Assembly (NCBI GenBank): GCA_030602865.1
Contig: JAUVYX010000017.1
Location: forward strand, 1-9,660
DNA: 9,660 nt
DNA from: Dehalococcoidia bacterium
GTDB lineage: Bacteria; Chloroflexota; Dehalococcoidia; GIF9; AB-539-J10
Direction: 5' to 3'
Shown here: positions 1 through 6,471 of the stretch, in pieces
How positions within the stretch are numbered: position 1 is the first letter of the stretch
How the letters are laid out: each line of letters begins with the position of its first letter
Translations under genes and position numbers: made by a program
The notes under the pieces: model-generated
Told to the model about the DNA's origin: nothing
The model's input: only the letters and a program-made list of their open reading frames with translations
The model's database searches: none

Positions 1-607
1 TAATATTAAAGAATACTCAGAGAATGGTAGCCGTCGACCAAATACTGATTTTGAGTGGCTTGGCATAAAGGTAATTAGACCACAAGATATGCCGCTTCAA
101 GTAGCAAATGGTAATTTTGATTTGGCCATAACAGGTATGGATTGGTTATCCGAACATCTCTATCGCTATCCTGCTAGTCCTGTAGTGGAACTGCTTGATC
201 TTGGGTTTGGGGGAGTGAGAATTGTAGCGGCAGTGAGCCAGGCAATGCAGATAAATACCGTTGCTGAGTTGAGATTGTTTAGTAAGAATAAAAAATATGA
301 TACTTTACGAGTAGCTTCAGAATATGTTAACACAGCGGATAGATACCTGCGAGAGAATCATATTCATCCATATAAGTTGATACCTACCTGGGGGGCAAGT
401 GAAGCATTTTTACCGGATGATGCTGACTTGCTAATTGACAACACACAAACAGGGAAAACCCTGGAGAAGCACAATCTAAGGATAATTGATGTACTTTTTG
501 AATCCACTGCCTGTCTTATTGGAAATAGAGATAAGCTTAGTCTATCTGGAAAGAAAGAGAGAGTTGAATTTCTCACCCAATTATTGAAAACAGGATTATC
601 ATGTTAA
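1..607 (+). CDS. hisG: ATP phosphoribosyltransferase, catalytic subunit (3' part, 5' end outside window)
   Basis: HisG joins ATP and PRPP to give phosphoribosyl-ATP, the first and committed step of histidine synthesis, in the cytoplasm. The reading frame is open from base 2 to the TAA at 605-607, so about 201 residues are visible and I infer that roughly 30 N-terminal residues lie upstream. The stretch RPQDMPLQVANGNFDLAITG is the typical substrate-binding region of the first domain. The later DNTQTGKTLEKHNL is the PRPP-binding loop, followed by the family ending around STACLIGN. The protein ends shortly after this, without the extra C-terminal regulatory domain of about 75 residues found in long HisG. 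It therefore looks like the short form, which in known cases needs the partner HisZ; no hisZ is in the window. The stop overlaps the hisD start by 7 bases, which indicates coupling. Confidence 0.93.
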   Translation, partial: NIKEYSENGSRRPNTDFEWLGIKVIRPQDMPLQVANGNFDLAITGMDWLSEHLYRYPASPVVELLDLGFGGVRIVAAVSQAMQINTVAELRLFSKNKKYDTLRVASEYVNTADRYLRENHIHPYKLIPTWGASEAFLPDDADLLIDNTQTGKTLEKHNLRIIDVLFESTACLIGNRDKLSLSGKKERVEFLTQLLKTGLSC

Positions 608-1914
608 CAATCAAAGGTTTCTCTAAAGCCAGGAAATTACTGGAGCGGTCGAAGTTCACAGAAGTTTCCATTTCGGCCCAGACAACGATACAAATAAAGA
701 AAATATTTGGGAAAGATCTTTCTGCCAAAGAGGTGGTCGAGCATATCATTTTAGATGTTCAGGAGAGAGGTGATAGCGCTGTTCGCTACTATACTACCAA
801 GATAGATGGAATCACACTCAATACTGTAAAAGTAAGCGAAGAGGAAATTGAAGAGGCATATAGCTCAGTAGACAGAGAGCTTGTTACAGCGCTTGAATTG
901 GCAGCTAGAAGGATAGAAGATTTCCACATCGCTTGTAAACCAGAAATCGGAATCAGTTTTGTCAATAATGTCACGGGAAGAATAGTTCGACCTTTAAACA
1001 GGGTGGGACTGTATATTCCTGGCGGTACAGCAGCTTACCCATCGACAGTGTTAATGACTGCTATACCTGCTCAAGTTGCTGGGGTCAATGAGATTATCCT
1101 AGTGTCACCCCCAAATAGGGGAGGGGATATACATCCCTGTACATTGGCGGCTGCTAAAATTGCCAAGGTTAACAATGTCTATAAAATTGGAGGTGTACAA
1201 GCCATCGCTGCACTGGCCTTTGGAACTGAATTGGTGCCAAGGGTGGATAAGATTTGTGGACCGGGTAATATATTCGTGACATTAGCCAAGAAAATGGTGT
1301 ATGGTGCAGTTGATATCGATGGATTGGAAGGACCTAGCGAGATAATAATTGTGGCGGATGAGACAGCTAATCCAATATTTTGTGCGGCTGATCTCTTGTC
1401 CCAGGCTGAGCATGATCCTCTGGCCTCGGTAATATTAATTACTACCTCACCTGAATTGGCAAAGCAGGTGGAAAGGGAAGTAATTAAACAGTTGAAAAAG
1501 CTTGAACGACAAGTTATTGCTGAACAGGCTATCGAGAAAGGAGCCATAATATCAGTAGGAAATATTAGTGAGGCTATCATGTTAGTCAATATTTACGCCC
1601 CAGAACATGTATCTCTCATGGTGGCAGATGCCTCTAATATAATTCCGGAAATACATAATGCTGGCTGTATATTTATTGGCGATAATTCCCCTGTTGCTCT
1701 GGGTGATTATATTGCTGGCCCAAGTCACGTATTACCAACGGGGGGGACTGCGCGCTTCAGTTCACCATTAGGAGTAGATGATTTCTTAAAGGTTACCGAC
1801 ATTATCAATTCAGATAAAACTACTATGCAAGAGCTAGGGAAGGGAGCTATGGCAATAGCTATGTATGAGGGATTCGATGCACATGCCAAAGCGATAGGAC
1901 TCAGATTAGACTAG
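601..1914 (+). CDS. hisD: Histidinol dehydrogenase
   Basis: HisD oxidises L-histidinol to L-histidine in two NAD-dependent steps, the last reactions of the pathway, using a bound zinc ion. The 437-residue length is normal for the family. Visible motifs are CGPGN (219-223), GLEGPSEI (241-248), QAEHDP (268-273), YAPEHVSLM (332-340), GDYIAGPSHVLPT (368-380) and the C-terminal EGFDAHAKA (423-431). By family comparison Q268, H271, D369 and H428 are the zinc ligands, and E335/H336 are the catalytic pair. The ATG at 601 lies inside the end of hisG (ATGTTAA overlap), and AGGA at 592-595 is a modest ribosome site. Together these support this start and expression as part of the his operon. All key residues are present, so the enzyme should be active. 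Confidence 0.97.
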   Translation: MLTIKGFSKARKLLERSKFTEVSISAQTTIQIKKIFGKDLSAKEVVEHIILDVQERGDSAVRYYTTKIDGITLNTVKVSEEEIEEAYSSVDRELVTALELAARRIEDFHIACKPEIGISFVNNVTGRIVRPLNRVGLYIPGGTAAYPSTVLMTAIPAQVAGVNEIILVSPPNRGGDIHPCTLAAAKIAKVNNVYKIGGVQAIAALAFGTELVPRVDKICGPGNIFVTLAKKMVYGAVDIDGLEGPSEIIIVADETANPIFCAADLLSQAEHDPLASVILITTSPELAKQVEREVIKQLKKLERQVIAEQAIEKGAIISVGNISEAIMLVNIYAPEHVSLMVADASNIIPEIHNAGCIFIGDNSPVALGDYIAGPSHVLPTGGTARFSSPLGVDDFLKVTDIINSDKTTMQELGKGAMAIAMYEGFDAHAKAIGLRLD

Positions 1915-1938
1915 TAAATGTAGCTATAGAGAGATGAG

Positions 1939-3075
1939 ATGAGACTAAGAACAATGTTAAGGCCTGAGATCGTGTCCATGGGAGAATACACTCCGATTGA
2001 GCCAATGGAAGTTTTGAGTCAGCAAACTATGTTGCCTATTGAACGGATAGTGAAACTTGATGGCAATGAAAATCTATATGGCTGTTCACCAAAAGTTAAT
2101 CAAGCTCTGGAAAAGTACTCCTATTACAACATTTACCCTGATCCAGAACAGAGAGAACTAAGACTAGCGTTAGAAAAACACACTGGTTTTAGATACCAGC
2201 AGATTGTTTGTGGCAGTGGCAGTGATGATCTCATTGATCTCATCCTCAGACTTTTTATTAATCCAGGGGATAAAGTAATAAATTGCTCACCTACATTCGG
2301 GATGTACCCATTCAGCACTAAAATTTGTGGTGGTGAAGTGATTGATATACCCAGAGATAATGATTTTAAACTGGATATACACGGTATTAAAAAAGCCTTG
2401 GATAAGCAAACGAAGGTTATTTTTCTTGCTTCCCCGAATAATCCTACAGGTAATTGCAGTACCAGAGAAGAAATCATAGAACTTCTTTCCACCGGTAAGG
2501 TCGTTGTGTTAGATGAAGCGTATGTTGATTTCAGTAAAGAGACCATGGCAGATTTAGTCTCTAAATATCCCAATATGATTGTGTTACGTACGTTTAGCAA
2601 ATGGGCAGGGTTGGCTGGTTTAAGGATTGGCTATGGTTTGTTTTCTGAAGAGATAGTCAGTTATCTTATGAAGATTAAACAACCATACAATGCTAATGTC
2701 GCAGCTAAGGTTGCGGTGATGGCATCTCTAGAGGATATTGATTATCTGCGTCGTAACATTGTGAAAATAATTGAGGAACGAGAGAGGCTTTTTAATAAAT
2801 TAGAGGATATTAAATGGCTGAAGCCATACCCTTCCAGTGCAAATTTCATTCTTTGTTTGATACGGCAAGATACAGGCATCTCTATTCCTGAAGGTTCTGA
2901 ACACAACATGGAACCACTTGCAAAAATGATTTGGTATAAGTTACGTCATAAAGGAGTCTTCATACGCTATTTTGATACACACAGGTTGAAAGATTTCATT
3001 CGGATAAGTGTTGGTAGGCCAGAGGATACTGATATGGTTATTAAAACCTTAATGGAGGTTGTTAAAAATGACTGA
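1939..3075 (+). CDS. hisC: Histidinol-phosphate aminotransferase
   Basis: HisC is a PLP-dependent class I/II aminotransferase that converts imidazole-acetol phosphate and glutamate to histidinol phosphate and 2-oxoglutarate. Of its 378 residues, the visible hallmarks are LDGNEN (40-45), CGSGSDDLIDL (91-101) at the cofactor phosphate site, SPNNPTGN (165-172), LDEAYVDF (191-198), and TFSKWAGLAGLRIGY (218-232). K221 in the last of these is the PLP-binding lysine. IRISVGRPED (354-363) near the C-terminus carries the substrate-carboxylate arginine. The stretch at about 308-326 (RQDTGISIPEGSEHNMEPL) is longer than the loop usual there and probably accounts for the slightly large size. The gene follows hisD by 24 bases. 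Its start is less certain: an ATG at 1954 is possible, and the GAGAG upstream of 1939 is a weak ribosome site. Its TGA overlaps hisB by 8 bases. Confidence 0.95.
   Translation: MRLRTMLRPEIVSMGEYTPIEPMEVLSQQTMLPIERIVKLDGNENLYGCSPKVNQALEKYSYYNIYPDPEQRELRLALEKHTGFRYQQIVCGSGSDDLIDLILRLFINPGDKVINCSPTFGMYPFSTKICGGEVIDIPRDNDFKLDIHGIKKALDKQTKVIFLASPNNPTGNCSTREEIIELLSTGKVVVLDEAYVDFSKETMADLVSKYPNMIVLRTFSKWAGLAGLRIGYGLFSEEIVSYLMKIKQPYNANVAAKVAVMASLEDIDYLRRNIVKIIEERERLFNKLEDIKWLKPYPSSANFILCLIRQDTGISIPEGSEHNMEPLAKMIWYKLRHKGVFIRYFDTHRLKDFIRISVGRPEDTDMVIKTLMEVVKND
3054..3058 (+). promoter_or_regulatory. Ribosome binding site of hisB (GGAGG)
   Basis: GGAGG lies inside the end of hisC, nine bases before the ATG at 3068. 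It decides the hisB start: the in-frame TTG at 3059 would directly touch the Shine-Dalgarno and cannot be used with it. Confidence 0.8.
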
Positions 3076-3658
3076 AAGAATTTCAAAGGTTAGTCGTAAA
3101 ACAGAGGAAACAGATATTCAAGTTGAACTAAATATCGATGGCAGAGGGCTATTTGAAATAGAAACTGGAATAAATATCGTAGATCATTTTCTGTCTCAAT
3201 TGGCCAAGCACGGATTGTTTGACATAACGATTTCTGCGACAGGAGATAACCAACATCATATTGTTGAGGACGTGGCTATTTGTCTGGGTAAAGCCTTCAA
3301 GAAGGCTTTAGGTGAGAAAAAGGGTATCACGCGTATGGGACATGCTATGGTGCCTATGGACGAGGCTTTGGTAGTGGTAGCTGTGGATATAGGAGGTAGA
3401 GCCTACTGTGTTACTGATATTTCTTTTGTTAGAACCAGTATTGATGGACTATGCGCTGATTTAGTTCGTCACTTCTTAGAGTCTTTTGCGTCTGAAGCAA
3501 AGATTAACCTTCATGTCAGGATGCTCACAGGAATCAATGATCATCACAAGGCGGAAGCACTATTTAAAGCCCTGGGACGTGCTTTAGACTCAGCAACTCG
3601 CATCGATGATAGAATGGTCGGAAAAATTCCAAGCACGAAAAATATTATTGACAGTTAA
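3068..3658 (+). CDS. hisB: Imidazoleglycerol-phosphate dehydratase
   Basis: HisB removes water from imidazole glycerol phosphate to give imidazole-acetol phosphate, the substrate of HisC. It is the short, monofunctional 196-residue form, without the histidinol phosphatase domain fused to it in enterics. It has the two repeated metal-binding halves of the family: HHIVEDV (63-69) and HHKAEALFKALGRAL (159-173), with H63, H64, E67, H159, H160 and E163 as expected manganese ligands. DHFLSQLAKHG (39-49) and the C-terminal GKIPSTKNI (185-193) also match. The ATG at 3068 is chosen because of GGAGG nine bases upstream; it overlaps hisC by 8 bases. The stop overlaps the oppositely oriented phosphatase gene by 14 bases. 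No histidinol phosphatase, hisH, hisA or hisF follows, so the rest of the pathway must be encoded elsewhere. Confidence 0.96.
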   Translation: MTERISKVSRKTEETDIQVELNIDGRGLFEIETGINIVDHFLSQLAKHGLFDITISATGDNQHHIVEDVAICLGKAFKKALGEKKGITRMGHAMVPMDEALVVVAVDIGGRAYCVTDISFVRTSIDGLCADLVRHFLESFASEAKINLHVRMLTGINDHHKAEALFKALGRALDSATRIDDRMVGKIPSTKNIIDS

Positions 3659-4445
3659 GAATAGCTTGAAGCATTAGAATCATCTGGTGTACTTCATTGG
3701 GGGATTGGAGAAAATAGCAAGCTGGGGATTTGATGTTGACATCACCTACAAATACGGAAATACCTTGGGCAGTATTTACAACACGAAAAGAATCGTAATC
3801 GGTGTTGTCATCGCCCACAGCTAGCATAAATGGCTTGTTCTTGGGGAAAAGTATTTTATTCATAAATTCAATAGACTTTCCTTTATCCCAGTTCACCGGA
3901 GGCCTGATATCATAGGATTTCTTATTTGAAGTAACCCTTATTCTGGCATGAGCCAGAGGTTCTTTGGTAATTTCATTGAAAATCTCATTCAATTTGTTGA
4001 ATTGTGCTTCATCTACCAATCGGTAATGCAAACTTAATGTCAGCCTTTTATCTTCTATCCATGCACCTTCAATTTCATTTAAGGCCAAACTGATATCCTG
4101 ATTTAAGGAATGTAACAGAGGCATTGCCTGTACGGCTTCAGGATTAACAAAGCTAATATTAGGGCCTTCTATTTCCAGACCATGGTTTCCCGCATATAAA
4201 ACATTAGCAATGCCCACTTTTAACCGCAGGTCATTCAAGGCTCTGCCACTTATTATTCCTAAAGTTAGAGAAGGATTTGAAGCTAATTCTTGTAGGCAAT
4301 CTCTTATTTGTGAGGATAGATAAGCTACCTCAGGTTTTTTAACAATAGGTGTTAGCGTACCATCATAATCAAGCAGCAAAAAAATGTGTTTTGCACTTTT
4401 AATTTTATCAGCAATTGATTCCCAACATGAGAATAGATATTTCAT
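3645..4445 (-). CDS. otsB: Trehalose-6-phosphate phosphatase (HAD superfamily)
   Basis: This is a HAD-superfamily phosphatase of the trehalose-phosphatase type, expected to release trehalose from trehalose 6-phosphate. Of 266 residues counted from the ATG at 4445, LLLDYDGTLTPI (23-34) is HAD motif I with nucleophile D26 and acid D28. IISGR (64-68) is motif II, AGNHGLEIEG (85-94) is the family-specific cap-side motif, DKGKSIEF (187-194) carries the motif III lysine K189, and GDDNTDYDSF (211-220) is motif IV. An in-frame TTG at 4469 would add eight residues. Neither start has a clear Shine-Dalgarno, so I prefer the ATG. No trehalose-6-phosphate synthase is in the window, so the exact substrate is inferred from the family; a related sugar phosphate such as glucosylglycerol phosphate is possible. 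The gene is divergent from pfkA and tail to tail with hisB. Confidence 0.87.
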   Translation of the reverse strand: MKYLFSCWESIADKIKSAKHIFLLLDYDGTLTPIVKKPEVAYLSSQIRDCLQELASNPSLTLGIISGRALNDLRLKVGIANVLYAGNHGLEIEGPNISFVNPEAVQAMPLLHSLNQDISLALNEIEGAWIEDKRLTLSLHYRLVDEAQFNKLNEIFNEITKEPLAHARIRVTSNKKSYDIRPPVNWDKGKSIEFMNKILFPKNKPFMLAVGDDNTDYDSFRVVNTAQGISVFVGDVNIKSPACYFLQSPNEVHQMILMLQAILNCQ

Positions 4446-4500
4446 GGTAATGACAAATTGTACTACCAAATACTTGTCAAACCAACTTGATTGTAAGCCA

Positions 4501-4509
4501 TGCTATAAT
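4501..4509 (+). promoter_or_regulatory. Predicted pfkA promoter, extended -10 element
   Basis: The sequence TGCTATAAT combines a perfect TATAAT box with the upstream TG of an extended -10 element. No good -35 hexamer lies 16-18 bases upstream, which extended -10 promoters tolerate. Transcription would begin near 4516, giving a leader of about 50 bases before the pfkA start. It is a prediction from sequence only. Confidence 0.55.
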
Positions 4510-4531
4510 CGAAGTCACTGGATGGTTTCAA
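4502..4531 (-). promoter_or_regulatory. Candidate otsB promoter overlapping the pfkA -10 box
   Basis: On the minus strand TTGAAA (4531-4526) matches the -35 consensus at five of six bases. It is followed after 18 bases by TATAGC (4507-4502), a four-of-six -10 box. That -10 box overlaps the pfkA TATAAT on the other strand, so the two promoters would share melting DNA. A second minus-strand -10 candidate, TACAAT (4462-4457), would give an almost leaderless otsB message but has a poor -35. Confidence 0.35.
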
Positions 4532-4550
4532 TTGAGAAGCCTTAGAAAAA

Positions 4551-4556
4551 GAGGAG
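4551..4556 (+). promoter_or_regulatory. Ribosome binding site of pfkA (GAGGAG)
   Basis: GAGGAG, followed by AGGG, is a strong Shine-Dalgarno ten bases before the TTG at 4567. No ATG or GTG fits this spacing in the pfkA frame, so it supports a TTG start. Confidence 0.75.
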
Positions 4557-4566
4557 AGGGATAATA

Positions 4567-5535
4567 TTGAAAAGATTAGGAATTTTAACCAGTGGGGGAG
4601 ATGCCCCGGGGATGAATGCCTGCATCAGAGCGATTGTTCGTAGTGCAACTAGCTATGGGATTAAAGTAATTGGAATAAAAAGAGGCTATGCTGGCTTACT
4701 GGAAGATAAATTTATAGAGTTGAATCCACGCTCAGTAGCTAACATTATTCATCGTGGTGGCACATTTTTGGAGACGGCTCGCTGTGAGGAAATGAAGACT
4801 CCTGAGGGAGTGAAACGTTCAATTGAAGCCCTGGAACGTAATGATATTGATGCTTTGATAACTATTGGTGGAGATGGAACATTTCGTGGAGCTGTAGCTC
4901 TATCTCAAGCTGGAAAAATAAAAATAATTGGTATCCCAGGTACTATAGATAACGATGTATATGGCACTGATTTCACCATCGGATTTGATACAGCTATAAA
5001 TACTGCTTTAGATGCTATAGACAAAATAAGAGATACTGCTGAATCTTTGCAACGACCTTTCTTCATTGAAGTCATGGGAAAGTCCACGGGGTTTATTGCG
5101 CTAGACGTAGGGATTGCTGGTGGAGCTGAAGATGTTTTGATACCAGAAGTAAAGACAAAAATAGAAGATATCTGTATGAACATTGAACGGAATTTAAAAA
5201 AGGGAAAAAAATCCAGCATCATAGTGGTTGCTGAAGGTGATGACGCTGGAGGTGTCTTCCAAATTGCTCAACAAGTATGGGAAAGGCTAAAACTGGAGTA
5301 TAGAATCTGTGTCCTTGGACATATACAGAGAGGGGGTTCGCCGACTGTCAGGGACAGAATATTGGCCAGCAGACTTGGTGTCGCAGCTGTGGACATACTG
5401 GTTCAGGGGAAATCTGGCTATATGATGGGTGAACATAATTGCCGAATAATACATACTCCATTAGAGGATACATTTAAGAAGAAAAAAGAAATTGATTCTG
5501 ATAAATTGCGGTTGATTAAGTTGTTAGCTACCTAG
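4567..5535 (+). CDS. pfkA: ATP-dependent 6-phosphofructokinase
   Basis: PfkA phosphorylates fructose 6-phosphate to fructose 1,6-bisphosphate, the committed step of glycolysis. The 322 residues are the normal bacterial length. Visible motifs are GGDAPGMN (10-17), GGTFLETARC (64-73), IGGDGTFRGA (100-109), PGTIDND (124-130) with catalytic base D128, and GHIQRGGSP (251-259). Glycines at 104 and 125, where pyrophosphate-using enzymes carry Asp and Lys, point to ATP as donor. R21, R25, R155 and E188 correspond to effector-site residues of the E. coli enzyme, so ADP/PEP-type regulation may be kept. K172 stands where an arginine is usual in the active site, a mild change. The gene starts with TTG behind a strong ribosome site, is divergent from otsB and appears to be transcribed alone. 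The next gene downstream faces it, and I see no clear terminator in the 76 bases between them. Confidence 0.96.
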   Translation: MKRLGILTSGGDAPGMNACIRAIVRSATSYGIKVIGIKRGYAGLLEDKFIELNPRSVANIIHRGGTFLETARCEEMKTPEGVKRSIEALERNDIDALITIGGDGTFRGAVALSQAGKIKIIGIPGTIDNDVYGTDFTIGFDTAINTALDAIDKIRDTAESLQRPFFIEVMGKSTGFIALDVGIAGGAEDVLIPEVKTKIEDICMNIERNLKKGKKSSIIVVAEGDDAGGVFQIAQQVWERLKLEYRICVLGHIQRGGSPTVRDRILASRLGVAAVDILVQGKSGYMMGEHNCRIIHTPLEDTFKKKKEIDSDKLRLIKLLAT

Positions 5536-5611
5536 TGGCAGTCAGATGAATAGACAATTCACTAGTGGGATAAGAGGATCACATCAATTAACCAATAACA
5601 GAGGCAAACTA

Positions 5612-6262
5612 TCAATATAAGTTATATGACTTCAAATGCTTCGCAACGGTGTCAATTGCTTCAAATACCTGGTACGGTGGAAGGAAGAAAGAACTTCGTA
5701 TTCTGAAATACCCATATTTAGGTTCGGGATAAATCCATATGTTGCCTTTGATAGATTCAAATTCACCCTGTAATAGCCTTTCTTTAATACGGTAATCTGA
5801 ATTTAGAGTCTCAGCCAATATACTGTCGCCTTTCCATTCAAAATCAACAGTCCTTCCCCAGAGAAGTGAGTTTTTTCTCCTGACCAGTTTGGTTTTTCGA
5901 GGCATCCTATGTCCTGCCATAGTTGAATTCTTTACCAGGTAATCAATATAGTAATCCTTTCCATACTGATTGGAGGCTACAACCACATTAAGTAAATCAA
6001 CGTTCTTGTTTCTTAGCTCTATCAGTCCCGCTGACTTTTGGCCTGAGAATCTCCCCCCAAGTCCTATTTTACACTTGTCATTGCCCATTTCAGCTATGGA
6101 AGCCTTTATTCCGATACCTTGTAGATGATGATAAAGCTCATCGATATCAGAAGCGGTGGTTTTCTTTAGTTTTTTGAGGATTATAGGCAGAATTAGAAAG
6201 AGGAATAATGGAATAAAATTACTAAATTTTTGGATCCATTCTGAAATATCAATAGCTAACAT
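5612..6262 (-). CDS. Membrane-anchored protein of unknown function
   Basis: I do not recognise this 216-residue protein. Residues about 15-29 (NFIPLFLFLILPIIL) form one hydrophobic segment followed by KKLKK. This suggests an uncleaved N-terminal anchor, and the basic cluster would place the rest of the protein in the cytoplasm. Residues about 40-216 look like a soluble alpha/beta domain. It has a basic patch (PRKTKLVRRK, 121-130), several aromatic and charged beta-like stretches (WGRTVDFEWKGD, 135-146; IWIYPEPKYGYFRIRS, 175-190) and a final amphipathic helix. No catalytic motif stands out. The ATG at 6262 is preferred over the TTG at 6268, although neither has a good ribosome site. The gene lies downstream of purB on the same strand but about 200 bases away, so it is probably a separate unit. 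Base composition resembles its neighbours, so transfer is not suggested. Confidence 0.7.
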   Translation of the reverse strand: MLAIDISEWIQKFSNFIPLFLFLILPIILKKLKKTTASDIDELYHHLQGIGIKASIAEMGNDKCKIGLGGRFSGQKSAGLIELRNKNVDLLNVVVASNQYGKDYYIDYLVKNSTMAGHRMPRKTKLVRRKNSLLWGRTVDFEWKGDSILAETLNSDYRIKERLLQGEFESIKGNIWIYPEPKYGYFRIRSSFFLPPYQVFEAIDTVAKHLKSYNLY

Positions 6263-6310
6263 AATCAATGTTCAAACATCACTTAACAGATCTTTTTAAA
6301 TGAATAGCTT

Positions 6311-6339
6311 AAAATATCCTTAGTCCTTTGGGCTTGCAA
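6311..6339 (-). promoter_or_regulatory. Weak promoter candidate for the unknown membrane protein
   Basis: On the minus strand TTGCAA (6339-6334) and TATTTT (6316-6311) are separated by exactly 17 bases, each matching four of six consensus positions. Transcription would start about 40 bases before the ATG at 6262. The match is poor and such pairs arise often by chance in AT-rich DNA. I see nothing else in the 209 bases between purB and this gene. Confidence 0.2.
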
Positions 6340-6471
6340 TGCTGAATTCTGAATAGCCAACTTAATGCTGGAGATCGTAGCTATAATCAAAGGACATTCC
6401 ATAAGATAATCAGGCAACTCCGCAGTGTAATAAAACAGTAACCTCTAAAATTTCTATAGAGAACGGGAAAT

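Noticed and set aside
1179..1589. A 136-codon open frame antisense to hisD
   Set aside because: It lies wholly within a well-conserved gene, has no ribosome site and gives a low-complexity peptide; it is a shadow frame.
2133..2600. A 155-codon open frame antisense to hisC
   Set aside because: It mirrors the hisC coding pattern and resembles no family I recognise; a shadow of the real gene.
4457..4485. Minus-strand TTGACA near TACAAT before otsB, read as a promoter pair
   Set aside because: The spacing is only 12 bases, too short for a sigma-70 type pair; TACAAT could still act alone but has a poor -35.
5532..5568. Inverted CTAGTG / CACTAG and direct CTAGTGG repeats just after pfkA, a possible terminator
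   Set aside because: The stem is only six base pairs with a loop of over 20 bases and no T tract follows on either strand.
6440..6466. Small hairpin after the purB stop on the minus strand (CTCTATAG / TTTTAGAG)
   Set aside because: The stem is AT-rich with a mismatch and a G-U pair, and the nearest T-rich run is displaced; too weak to call a terminator.
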